Shown: positions 1-6,437, numbered from the stretch's first letter. The stretch: 8,290 bases of DNA from an uncultured Ruminococcus sp. (GCA_947178195.1 CAMWXM010000121.1:1-8290); one strand, 5' to 3'. The notes: a model not told the origin generated them from the letters alone. Numbers and translations: made by a program.

Positions 1-47
<47 letters not shown>

Positions 48-121
48 TTTTTGCGATTAACAACGTTAATTATTAATATAATTAACGCCGAAAGCATATT
101 TAAAGTAATTGTTACAAGCAT
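48..121 (-). CDS. 5' end of a truncated gene, small membrane-anchored peptide
   Basis: On the minus strand an ATG (121-119) is preceded by AAAGGAG (134-128) with a 6-base spacer, a ribosome binding site as good as any in the window. The frame stays open for 24 codons until it runs into the poly-C tract. The peptide begins MLVTITLNMLSALIILIINV and ends in Asn-Arg-Lys. It has about 20 mostly hydrophobic residues followed by a basic end, as in an N-terminal membrane anchor or an uncleaved signal. It lies downstream of murA in the same direction, so it could be the next gene of that transcription unit, though hairpins lie between them. The product cannot be identified from 24 residues. Seen: ribosome binding site, start and hydrophobic segment. 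Inferred: that it is a real gene. Confidence 0.5.
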
Positions 122-146
122 TATATACTCCTTTAAAATATGTCTT

Positions 147-180
147 AAGGCAATACCGCCAGTCTGTGCGATATTGCCTT
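147..180 (-). other. Hairpin in the leader of the truncated gene
   Basis: A perfect 9-bp inverted repeat, AAGGCAATA (147-155) and TATTGCCTT (172-180), flanks a 16-base loop that can form a further 3-bp CGC/GCG pairing. On the minus strand it ends 12 bases before the AAAGGAG of the truncated gene. No clean U tract follows on that strand, so it is not an obvious terminator. It may be an RNA leader structure or a residual repeat. Function unknown. Confidence 0.35.
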
Positions 181-198
181 GAATTGATTTATTTTTCT

Positions 199-218
199 AA
201 AAATCGCCTTTAGGCGGT
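199..218 (-). terminator. Weak terminator-like hairpin downstream of murA
   Basis: Read on the minus strand, a short GC-only stem (CGCC, loop TAAA, GGCG) is followed by ATTTTT. The stem is only 4 bp, so this is at best a weak intrinsic terminator for transcription coming out of murA. The larger inverted repeat at 239-321 could also end or protect that transcript. Confidence 0.3.
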
Positions 219-238
219 CTTTGTGCAGTGTTACCTTA

Positions 239-321
239 GAGCTTGTTTAATATCTTTTTAAGCAGATTTTCGAGCATAATTTGCCGAAAAGACGTGCATA
301 ATAAAGATTTTAAACAGGCTC
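239..321. mobile_element. 83-bp MITE-like inverted-repeat element at the murA stop
   Basis: The ends are imperfect 19-bp inverted repeats: GAGCTTGTTTAATATCTTT (239-257), and 303-321, which read on the other strand as GAGCCTGTTTAAAATCTTT (17 of 19 identical). The element is bounded by a direct repeat TTA at 236-238 and 322-324; the right copy is, on the minus strand, the TAA stop of murA. The 45-base core has a further short inverted repeat (TTTTCG 267-272, CGAAAA 285-290) and no coding capacity. Terminal repeats plus a 3-bp target duplication are what a non-autonomous miniature transposon would leave. GAGC-type ends and a TNA target recall some IS5-family groups, but that is from memory and not tested. 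Alternative: a plain 3' stem-loop of the murA mRNA. Confidence 0.45.
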
Positions 322-1605
322 TTAAATAGCCTTTCTTACCGAGCTGCCCGGAAAATGCTTTTTAATAATATCTCCGCCGAGAGCCTGAAGCTTTTTATCA
401 AGATTATCATATCCTCGTTCGATATGATGAATATCCTCTACCTCGGTAACTCCTGAAGCTGCAAGACCTGCGATTATAAGCGCAGCGCCTGCTCTCAGAT
501 CACACGCCTTTACGGGAGCACCCTGCAAACAGCCTGTACCTTCCACAACGGCAACTTTTCCGTCAACCGAAATATCTGCGCCCATTCTCCGAAGCTCGTC
601 CACATAGCGGAAACGCTGCTCCCAGACCCCTTCGGTTATAATACTCGTACCTTCGGCAAGGGTAAGGAGAGTAGCCATCTGAGGCTGCATATCGGTAGGA
701 AACCCAGGATGAGGCATTGTTTTGATATTGGTTTTAACAAGAGGTCCGTCCACCCATACTCTTACGCTGTCGTCAAATTCCTCAACATTAACGCCTATTT
801 TTTCCAGTTTGTTTGAGATAGATTCCAGATGCTTAGGAATAACGTTTTTTATTAAAACGTCGCCGCCTGTGGCTGCAGCGGCAACCATAAATGTACCTGC
901 TTCGATCTGATCGGGGATAACTGAATAAGTAGTACCTCTGAGGTAGCCAACGCCTCTGATCTTTATTACGTCAGTTCCTGCGCCCATAATATCCGCACCC
1001 ATAGAGTTTAAAAAGTTTGCAAGATCGACTATATGAGGTTCTTTTGCGGCATTTTCAATAACGCTTAATCCCTTTGCCTTAACGGCTGCCAGCATAGCGT
1101 TCATTGTTGCGCCTACTGAAACAACGTCAAGATATATCTGGCTTCCCTTTAAATTATCTGCGGAAACGTCTATCATTCCGTGGTCAAGATTGCATCTTGC
1201 TCCCAGCGCCGAAAATGCTTTCAGATGTTGGTCGATAGGTCTGTCACCCAATGGGCAGCCACCTGGCATTGAAACTCTTGCTTTGTTGAATTTACCGAGA
1301 AGCGCTCCCAAAAAATAATATGAAGCTCTCATCTGTCTTGCGCTTTCATAGGGAACGCAGTAATTATTAATACCGCTGGCGTCTATTCTGAAGGTATCTC
1401 TGCTGAGAGTCTGAACCTTTGCGCCCATTTCATGCAATATCCTGAGACTTATTGATACGTCGCTTATATCCGGTACGTTTTCCAGTATACATGGTTCATC
1501 GGACAGTATAACAGCCGGAATAATTCCGACAGCGGCATTTTTTGCGCCGCTTATCACAACTTCACCATTAAGACAGCGACCGCCCTTTATTACAAATTTT
1601 TCCAA
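322..1605 (-). CDS. murA: UDP-N-acetylglucosamine 1-carboxyvinyltransferase (MurA)
   Basis: This is the cytoplasmic enzyme that transfers enolpyruvate from PEP to UDP-GlcNAc, the first committed step of peptidoglycan synthesis and the fosfomycin target. The 427-aa product has the usual length and the two-domain EPSP-synthase fold signature. Visible landmarks are Lys22 in SGAKNA, Arg93 in RQMRAS, the catalytic Cys117 in PGGCPLGDRP (so no Cys-to-Asp fosfomycin-resistance change), Asp305 in GFPTDMQPQ, the ELRRMGA motif near 337-343, and Arg397 in ERGYD. The start is TTG (1605-1603), supported by AGGAG eight bases upstream; no better ATG exists in frame. The gene follows the lipoprotein cyclophilin after 126 bases. 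No convincing promoter is seen directly before it, so it may be read through from upstream. Gram-positive bacteria often have two MurA paralogues; which one this is cannot be told here. Confidence 0.96.
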   Translation of the reverse strand: MEKFVIKGGRCLNGEVVISGAKNAAVGIIPAVILSDEPCILENVPDISDVSISLRILHEMGAKVQTLSRDTFRIDASGINNYCVPYESARQMRASYYFLGALLGKFNKARVSMPGGCPLGDRPIDQHLKAFSALGARCNLDHGMIDVSADNLKGSQIYLDVVSVGATMNAMLAAVKAKGLSVIENAAKEPHIVDLANFLNSMGADIMGAGTDVIKIRGVGYLRGTTYSVIPDQIEAGTFMVAAAATGGDVLIKNVIPKHLESISNKLEKIGVNVEEFDDSVRVWVDGPLVKTNIKTMPHPGFPTDMQPQMATLLTLAEGTSIITEGVWEQRFRYVDELRRMGADISVDGKVAVVEGTGCLQGAPVKACDLRAGAALIIAGLAASGVTEVEDIHHIERGYDNLDKKLQALGGDIIKKHFPGSSVRKAI

Positions 1606-1622
1606 TTTTTTTTCTCCTATGC

Positions 1623-1642
1623 AAGATATATCAGTATATCTT
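1623..1642 (-). other. Small hairpin just upstream of the murA ribosome binding site
   Basis: AAGATATA (1623-1630) and TATATCTT (1635-1642) form an 8-bp perfect stem with a 4-base loop, placed a few bases before the AGGAG of murA on the transcribed strand. It is AT-rich and weak. It could influence translation start or be chance. No -35/-10 pair of quality overlaps it. Confidence 0.25.
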
Positions 1643-1677
1643 TTTTCTTTTTATTCACTCGTTTTATTATTTACCCA

Positions 1678-1708
1678 TTCCGGAAAATTATCCTTTAATT
1701 TTCCGGAA
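1678..1708. terminator. 12-bp perfect hairpin between the cyclophilin and murA
   Basis: TTCCGGAAAATT (1678-1689) and its exact complement AATTTTCCGGAA (1697-1708) form a 12-bp stem with a 7-base loop. On the strand on which both neighbouring genes are read, no U tract follows the stem at once; on the plus strand T6 follows after five bases. It therefore looks either like an imperfect intrinsic terminator for the cyclophilin gene or like an mRNA processing or stabilising stem between the two genes. The stem is certain; its function is inferred. Confidence 0.45.
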
Positions 1709-1731
1709 CGAGATTTTTTGTAATATTTGTA

Positions 1732-2448
1732 TTAATAATCGCTCATATGGAATTTAACTTCTTCCCCGTCATATTCTTCAACGGTAATTTTTTCTATTAT
1801 CACATCTTCCAAAGGCTTATCGTTTCCGTCCGTTTCAACATTCTGAATGTCAAAGATTATATCTAAGCCATCATAAACCTGACCGAATACCGTATATCCG
1901 CCGTCAAGATAAAGTACGCCGCCGTCCTCTTTATATATCTCCTGAGCCTCTTCGGAGGCTTTATAGCCTGCTTCATCATACATTTGTATATCGCTGTCGG
2001 TTAATTTTTCACCGGTTACAATATAAAACTGGCTTCCGTTTGTGGTAGGACCGGTGCTGTTTGCATAGGCAACTGCTCCGGCTGCATGAATAAGATGCTC
2101 CGATGTGCCGCCGTCGAATTTTTCGCCCCAAAGGGATTCGCCGCCTGTACCGTTACCCAGAGGGTCTCCGCCCTGTATCATGAAATCTTTTATAACTCTG
2201 TGGAAGGTAAGACCATCATAATAGCCTTTTTTAGCAAGTCCGATTATATTTTCAACGCCTTTTTCAGCTTCGTCAGGGAAAAGTTTTATTTTAACGTCGC
2301 CGTGATCCTTGATGGTCATAACAAGAACCTCTTCACCGTCTTCGGGAGCTGTGTAATTAACTATTCCGTCTGCGCCGCAGCCTGTAATAAAAGCAGTACA
2401 GCAAATACAGCATGCTGCCGCCGCAAAAGCCTTTTTAAAATTTATCAT
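1732..2448 (-). CDS. Lipoprotein peptidyl-prolyl cis-trans isomerase, cyclophilin type
   Basis: This enzyme catalyses proline isomerisation during folding of exported proteins, and is predicted to be anchored on the outer face of the cell membrane. Residues 1-23 are a signal peptide with a basic start and an Ala/Cys-rich core, ending in the lipobox Ile-Thr-Gly-Cys with Cys24 as the lipidation site. The cyclophilin domain covers about 41-222. It keeps the active-site motifs FHRVIKDFMIQGG (82-94, catalytic Arg84, Gln92) and NGSQFYI (137-143), plus a late FGQVYDGLDI stretch (188-197). An insert at about 150-180 separates the last strands. The ATG start has GGAGGT seven bases upstream and its own promoter at 2486-2514. 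The gene downstream is murA, and the next gene upstream is a second, degenerate cyclophilin. An active enzyme is likely from the intact motifs; its client proteins are unknown. Confidence 0.93.
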   Translation of the reverse strand: MINFKKAFAAAACCICCTAFITGCGADGIVNYTAPEDGEEVLVMTIKDHGDVKIKLFPDEAEKGVENIIGLAKKGYYDGLTFHRVIKDFMIQGGDPLGNGTGGESLWGEKFDGGTSEHLIHAAGAVAYANSTGPTTNGSQFYIVTGEKLTDSDIQMYDEAGYKASEEAQEIYKEDGGVLYLDGGYTVFGQVYDGLDIIFDIQNVETDGNDKPLEDVIIEKITVEEYDGEEVKFHMSDY

Positions 2449-2485
2449 ACTTTATACCTCCGATTGTATTATGCTCAACTTTAAC

Positions 2486-2514
2486 ATTATACCCCTATAA
2501 TCCTGATTTGTAAA
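2486..2514 (-). promoter_or_regulatory. Sigma-A-type promoter for the cyclophilin lipoprotein gene
   Basis: On the minus strand TTTACA (2514-2509) and TATAAT (2491-2486) are separated by exactly 17 bases. This predicts a transcript starting near 2479 with a leader of about 30 bases that carries the GGAGGT ribosome binding site. It lies in the 191-base gap 2449-2639. Apart from this promoter, the gap shows only AT-rich sequence and no convincing terminator for the operon that ends at 2640. Confidence 0.75.
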
Positions 2515-2639
2515 GCCTTACAGCAAAAATGTAAATTTATTAGCTGATTTTAAACTAATTTTATGAAATCAATTTTGCCGTATATTGTTCTTTTTTCACA
2601 TAACTTTTGTTTTTTTCTTTAACCTTGAATAAATAAATA

Positions 2640-3455
2640 TTAATTTTCCGTGGCAGTCTGAGCCGGCTGTTCATTGCTTTGATAAACGCCTATTTCTATT
2701 TCCTTTATCATTACGTCGTCTATGGGTATACAAAGCTCTTCTTCGTTTATGCTGGTTTCCAGAGCGGTGAGTTTATCTATAACCTCAAAACCCTCGTATG
2801 CCTGACCGAAAACAGTGACGCTCTGAGCAAGATTTGGTATACCGCCCTTTTCTATGAATTTTTGCGCAAGAGTCTGGTCATTATCCGATTCCAGAAGAGA
2901 TTTTTTATAATCCTCAGTAAAATCCATGCTGTTTATAACTGAAAATCTGCTTCCGTTAAGCTTTTTGCTATTGCCTGTAAGCTTTTTCCAGAATCCGCCT
3001 TCCTCGCCGGTAGGCAGACTGCAAAGAGCCCCCTTGAATGTCCAGAGATTCTGATGAATTTCTATTTCCCATTCTTCATTCCCCTCAGTTTTCTCCGGGT
3101 CAAGGTCGCCGTTTTTCATAGGACTTCCTGCTGCGAAATACTGTCCCGGCTGGGAATTGAAAATATAAGTGTTGTCATAATATCCGCTGTTGGCAAGCGC
3201 TGTGAATTTTTCCACTGTTTTCGGCGCATACTCAGGATAGAGAACAAACTTTATGTCTCCCTTGGTAGTTTTGATAGTTGCTGTCGGATCACCATCTTTG
3301 GGGGGATTATCCTGAACAAATTCCAGTGTATTCATATCTACATAGTTTGACGATTTGGCTTTGTTTGAAAGAAACTGCATACATGATACGCATGCAAAGC
3401 TCAGCGCAGCGCATGTAAGAAGTCCGGTAAGAATATATCTTGATTTAGTTTTCAT
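2640..3455 (-). CDS. Exported cyclophilin-fold protein lacking the catalytic residues
   Basis: The product has 271 aa. Residues 1-25 are an export signal (MKTKSRY, hydrophobic core, then Cys-Val-Ser-Cys); Cys25 could be lipidated, but the lipobox is atypical. Residues 58-255 follow the cyclophilin layout (TIKTTKGDIKFVLYPEYAPK at 60-79, GYYD at 91-94, NGSRF at 167-171, VFGQAYEGFEVID at 215-227). However, the segment that should read FHRVxxxFMIQGG is I-F-N-S-Q-P-G-Q-Y-F-A-A-G (98-110): the catalytic Arg is Asn100 and the conserved Gln is Ala108. The Gln of GSQF is Arg170. It also carries a charged insert at about 113-131. I infer a non-catalytic or binding-only relative of the neighbouring cyclophilin. 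Its AAAGGA ribosome binding site begins inside the cysS stop codon, only 12 bases separate the two genes, and it is the last gene of the T-box operon. Confidence 0.85.
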   Translation of the reverse strand: MKTKSRYILTGLLTCAALSFACVSCMQFLSNKAKSSNYVDMNTLEFVQDNPPKDGDPTATIKTTKGDIKFVLYPEYAPKTVEKFTALANSGYYDNTYIFNSQPGQYFAAGSPMKNGDLDPEKTEGNEEWEIEIHQNLWTFKGALCSLPTGEEGGFWKKLTGNSKKLNGSRFSVINSMDFTEDYKKSLLESDNDQTLAQKFIEKGGIPNLAQSVTVFGQAYEGFEVIDKLTALETSINEEELCIPIDDVMIKEIEIGVYQSNEQPAQTATEN

Positions 3456-3467
3456 TTTTTTATCCTT

Positions 3468-4862
3468 TTAATTTTTTGTTATTTCCGTACCTTGTCTGGT
3501 CTCTTTTATAGTATAACCAAGTGCGGATATCTTATCTCTTATTTCGTCTGCAAGAGCAAAATTTTTAGCCTTTCTTGCTTCTGTACGCTGTTTTGCAAGC
3601 TCCAGCACCTCTTCGGATATCTCTTCGTCTTTTTTTCTGTTGTACAGTATGCCTAAAACGCCTGTAAGCTTATCGAAGATTTCTGCGCCTTTTTGGAGCT
3701 GCTGTTTTGATACGCTGCTGTCGGAAATCATAATATTCAGCTCTCTTACAAGCTCAAAAACTGCCGTAAGACCGTCGGCTGTATTAAGGTCATCGTCCAT
3801 TGCTTCTGTAAACTGCTTCATTCTGTTATCGAAAATATTCTGAGCTTCAGCGGTTATTTCGCCGTCCTTTGCACCTTCTATAGCCTTATCAAGATTTTCA
3901 CGGCAGTTGTAAAGTCTTTCCAGCGAAGCTTTGCAGGATTCAAGCAATTCAGCCGTATAATTCATAGGCATTCTGTAATGAGCCTGAATCATTAAATACC
4001 TGATGGTTTCATATCCGTATTTTGCCGCAGCATCACGAGTAAGAAAAAAGTTTCCTGCCGACTTTGACATTTTTTTATTGTCTATATTTATATGGCCATT
4101 ATGCATCCAATAATTGGCAAATTTTTTTCCTGTCGCCGCTTCCGACTGAGCTATCTCATTTTCATGATGAGGGAAAACAAGGTCTTTTCCGCCGCAGTGG
4201 ATATCTATGGTATCGCCTATGCAGTCTTTAGCCATAGCCGAGCACTCTATATGCCAACCAGGTCTGCCCTTACCCCATGGAGAATCCCAGTGCTGTTCGT
4301 TTTCATCAGCAGATTTCCAGAGCGCAAAATCAAGGGGATCCTCTTTAATATCGTTTATTTCAACCCTTGCTCCGGCAATAAGGTCATCTATCGATTGCTT
4401 TGAAAGCTTGCCGTATCCCTTAAATTTTCTTGTGCGGTAATAAACGTCCCCGCCGGACTCATAAGCATAGCCTTTTTCAACAAGAGTTTTTATCATATCT
4501 ATTATCTTATCCATATAAAGAGATACCTTAGGCTGAATATCGGCAGGTCTTACGTTAAGTCCCTTTGCGTCGGTCTCATATTCCTTTATATATTTAAGAG
4601 CGATATTCTCGGGAGTTGAATTTTCAATTTCAGCCTGTTTGATTATCTTATCGTTTACATCGGTATAATTCTGAATGAATTTTACATCAAAGCCTTTAAA
4701 TTCAAGGTATCTTCTGAAAACATCAAAAACGCAAATAGGCCGTGCATTTCCGATATGGATAAAGTTGTAAACGGTAGGACCGCAGACATATATGCCGACT
4801 TTTCCTTCAGTCAGCGGTTTAAATTCTTCCTTTTGTCCCGTAAGGGTATTATAGATCTTCAT
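3468..4862 (-). CDS. cysS: Cysteinyl-tRNA synthetase
   Basis: CysRS charges tRNA-Cys with cysteine in the cytoplasm (class I synthetase, zinc-dependent cysteine selection). From the ATG at 4862 the product is 464 aa, the normal bacterial length. Signatures are HIGN (36-39), KMSKS (264-268), and the zinc ligands Cys27 (CGPTVYN), Cys207 (GWHIECSAMA), His232 and Glu236 (HHENE). A helical anticodon-binding region fills 300-464. The frame is open for 17 more codons upstream, but the chosen Met matches the family start (MKIYNTLTG) and has AGGA about 9 bases before it. The start overlaps the end of the preceding membrane-protein gene by 14 bases, which indicates translational coupling. Placement behind cysE under a Cys T-box is a known arrangement in Firmicutes. 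Confidence 0.97.
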   Translation of the reverse strand: MKIYNTLTGQKEEFKPLTEGKVGIYVCGPTVYNFIHIGNARPICVFDVFRRYLEFKGFDVKFIQNYTDVNDKIIKQAEIENSTPENIALKYIKEYETDAKGLNVRPADIQPKVSLYMDKIIDMIKTLVEKGYAYESGGDVYYRTRKFKGYGKLSKQSIDDLIAGARVEINDIKEDPLDFALWKSADENEQHWDSPWGKGRPGWHIECSAMAKDCIGDTIDIHCGGKDLVFPHHENEIAQSEAATGKKFANYWMHNGHINIDNKKMSKSAGNFFLTRDAAAKYGYETIRYLMIQAHYRMPMNYTAELLESCKASLERLYNCRENLDKAIEGAKDGEITAEAQNIFDNRMKQFTEAMDDDLNTADGLTAVFELVRELNIMISDSSVSKQQLQKGAEIFDKLTGVLGILYNRKKDEEISEEVLELAKQRTEARKAKNFALADEIRDKISALGYTIKETRQGTEITKN

Positions 4863-5364
4863 GCTTATTTTCCTTTCCTTTGTCGTTATTTCGGATAGTT
4901 TTATTAACGGCAACCGCTATGACTATACCGGTTGCTGTCTCAAGCATACGCTGCAAAGCGAATAAATAATGATTTTCGGTTTCAAAATGAGACAGCACAA
5001 CGCTAAAAAAAACCACACAGGTTATATATGAGCTAACCTCATGCTTTAAAAGAACGTTGGTATAAATAAGCGGTGCCACAGACAGTGAAATTATAATATA
5101 GTAAAATACGGAAAACGGTTTCAGCGGCGTAAAGTCTATAAGGAGCAGTATCAGGACTGCTCCTACGCCGCCGATAAGCGTTCCCAGAAGCCTTTCAGCT
5201 CCTTTTTTTATACTTGCGGCAGTATTGGTCTGCATACACAGTATAGCGGATATCATGCTATAAAACGGATGATCGTCAAAAAGCATACCCAATAAAGCAC
5301 ATATAAATACGGCTATGACCGTTTTCCATATTCTCATTCCTATATGGATCTTAAATTCAGGCAT
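4849..5364 (-). CDS. Small FUSC / aromatic-acid-exporter-like membrane protein
   Basis: The product is a 171-aa integral membrane protein with about six hydrophobic segments (roughly 11-29, 33-48, 59-78, 86-104, 112-126, 138-155) and a charged tail rich in Lys and Glu. The pattern ERLLGTLIGGVGA (57-69), repeated near the end as RMLETATGIVIA (139-150), resembles the N-terminal domain of the aromatic acid exporter / FUSC superfamily. Members of that superfamily can be several hundred residues long; this one is only the membrane part. The substrate is unknown. ATG 5364-5362 overlaps the cysE stop by 8 bases, and the gene's own end overlaps the cysS start by 14 bases, so it is firmly inside the cysteine operon. 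An export role for a cysteine-pathway metabolite is possible, but only context supports it. The family call is by resemblance; the length and topology are read directly. Confidence 0.7.
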   Translation of the reverse strand: MPEFKIHIGMRIWKTVIAVFICALLGMLFDDHPFYSMISAILCMQTNTAASIKKGAERLLGTLIGGVGAVLILLLIDFTPLKPFSVFYYIIISLSVAPLIYTNVLLKHEVSSYITCVVFFSVVLSHFETENHYLFALQRMLETATGIVIAVAVNKTIRNNDKGKENKHEDL

Positions 5365-5998
5365 TTTTTTTCAGTTCCTCTATTTCTTTTTTAAGTTTAT
5401 CTATCTGCATATGCATAGAGCACATTTCCTGTGATACCGGGTCGGGTATGTGTATCTGGTCAAGATCTCTGCAGACCTTTGCTCCGTTGCTGCGCACTAT
5501 TCTTGCTGGAACGCCGGCAGCTGTACAGTTATCGGGAATAGCTTCCAGTACCACTGCTCCTGCGGCGATCTTTACATTGCTGCCGATTTTAAAAGGGCCT
5601 AAAACCTTTGCGCCTGCACCAACCATAACGTTATCGCCAAGGGTAGGGTGGCGCTTTCCTTTTTCTTTGCCCGTACCGCCCAGGGTCACTCCCTGATAAA
5701 TGAGACAGTTATCGCCTATTTCAGCGGTTTCTCCGATAACCACTCCCATTCCGTGATCTATAAAAAGTCCTTTCCCGATTTTTGCGCCGGGATGTATCTC
5801 AATTCCTGTGCGGAATCTTGCAAGCTGAGAAATAATTCTTGCGATCGTAAACATTTTATGCTTATAGAACCAATGGGCATGCCTGTAGCTGTGAATCGCA
5901 TGAAGTCCCGAATAGGTCAGCCATATTTCAAATGCGCTTCTTGCCGCAGGATCACGCTCCTTAACAAGAGCAATATCTTCTCTTAATCTTTTAAACAA
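5357..5998 (-). CDS. cysE: Serine O-acetyltransferase (CysE)
   Basis: CysE makes O-acetylserine from serine and acetyl-CoA, the entry step of cysteine synthesis, in the cytoplasm. The product is 213 aa, the short Firmicutes form without the longer N-terminal region of the E. coli enzyme. Residues 1-60 are the helical SAT domain (FKRLREDI, ERDPAARS). From 65 to 168 runs a left-handed beta helix of hexapeptide repeats with the catalytic motifs LFIDHGMG (Asp81, His82) and GKRHPTLGD (His117), and the acetyl-CoA signature TAAGVPARIV (159-168). A short coiled coil (about 196-213) ends the protein. I place the start at TTG 5998-5996 because GAGGTGA lies five bases before it and homologues begin there. 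The frame continues upstream to 6133, but that part is the T-box terminator. First gene of the operon, regulated by the T-box at 6039-6350. Confidence 0.95.
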   Translation of the reverse strand: MFKRLREDIALVKERDPAARSAFEIWLTYSGLHAIHSYRHAHWFYKHKMFTIARIISQLARFRTGIEIHPGAKIGKGLFIDHGMGVVIGETAEIGDNCLIYQGVTLGGTGKEKGKRHPTLGDNVMVGAGAKVLGPFKIGSNVKIAAGAVVLEAIPDNCTAAGVPARIVRSNGAKVCRDLDQIHIPDPVSQEMCSMHMQIDKLKKEIEELKKNA

Positions 5999-6038
5999 GC
6001 AGGTCACCTCGTATTCTGAAAAAATGATAATTATTACT

Positions 6039-6074
6039 AAAAAAAGCCCCCCGAAAGAATAACTTTCAGGAGGC
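6039..6074 (-). terminator. T-box attenuator terminator
   Basis: GCCTCCTGAAAG (6074-6063) pairs over 12 bp, including G-U pairs, with CTTTCGGGGGGC (6057-6046) and is followed by seven T (6045-6039). Its 5' arm contains the CGCCTCC bases needed by the antiterminator, so the two structures exclude each other. When tRNA-Cys is charged this hairpin should stop transcription before cysE. Confidence 0.93.
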
Positions 6075-6350
6075 GATGATCCGCGGTTCCACTCCGATTT
6101 ATATCTTAAAGGAAGCCGCTGCTTCAGCCGCACCTTCCAAAGCCTTTAACGCAGACTTTACGCAGAGTGATATTAAGAAAAAATTTCCGTTCACACTCCG
6201 AACTGACAGCCGCACTTCGCTTTTCCCGCACTTGCTTTACTCCCAGCAAATGTAAAGCTCTCTGTGTTATGCCGCAAAAAAGCTACTCTGACTGCTACGT
6301 CTTTTAAAATATCAATTTATTATAAGACAGCTTTGCTGTCTTTGGTTACT
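6039..6350 (-). ncRNA. T-box riboswitch, tRNA-Cys specific
   Basis: This leader RNA senses uncharged tRNA. On the minus strand Stem I is closed by GCAGTC (6295-6290) pairing with GGCTGT (6211-6206). The internal specifier loop has AGAGTA on the 5' side (6289-6284) and GAAGTGC on the 3' side (6218-6212), putting the Cys codon TGC at 6214-6212. Above it GCTTTTTTGC (6283-6274) pairs with GCGGGAAAAGC (6229-6219), and the apical stem CTTTAC/GTAAAG encloses ATTTGCTGGGA (6251-6241), with an AGAGAG bulge nearby. A Stem III-like hairpin is at 6138-6111. The antiterminator (6095-6069) has paired arms GGAG/CTCC and GCG/CGC around the 7-base bulge TGGAACC (6091-6085). The bulge UGGA pairs with a UCCA acceptor end, as in tRNA-Cys (discriminator U73). 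It controls the cysE operon. Leader limits are approximate at the 5' end. Confidence 0.93.
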
Positions 6351-6357
6351 TTATATT

Positions 6358-6386
6358 ATTATACTCAAATTTCATAAATTTGTCAA
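6358..6386 (-). promoter_or_regulatory. Consensus promoter of the T-box cys operon
   Basis: On the minus strand TTGACA (6386-6381) and TATAAT (6363-6358) match the housekeeping sigma consensus exactly, with 17 bases between them. The predicted transcript start is near 6350, just ahead of the T-box. The spacer holds a palindrome, CAAATTT / AAATTTG (6366-6382), that could be an operator. A separate 8-bp hairpin (6324-6342, AAGACAGC / GCTGTCTT, 3-base loop) would sit close to the 5' end of the RNA. Confidence 0.88.
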
Positions 6387-6437
6387 CAACAAAATTTTCA
6401 TAGGATCGGCTGATTGCGTGCCTTTAAAAAAAGCAGG

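Noticed and set aside
48..321. A tRNA or other structured RNA gene in the left intergenic region
   Set aside because: The hairpins at 147-180 and 239-321 do not form a cloverleaf, and no T-loop or CCA-end pattern is present.
2086..2484. 132-residue plus-strand frame antisense to the cyclophilin lipoprotein gene
   Set aside because: It is a shadow of a well-supported gene with clear catalytic motifs. Its composition is arbitrary and it lacks its own promoter or ribosome binding site.
3360..3455. Firm lipoprotein call for the degenerate cyclophilin
   Set aside because: The residues before Cys25 are Cys-Val-Ser, which departs from the usual Leu/Val/Ile at -3. Export is likely, lipidation is not certain.
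4860..4913. Upstream in-frame Met extending cysS by 17 residues
   Set aside because: The extra residues (MPLIKLSEITTKERKIS) do not belong to the family, while Met at 4862 begins the conserved MKIYNTLTG and has an AGGA site at proper distance.
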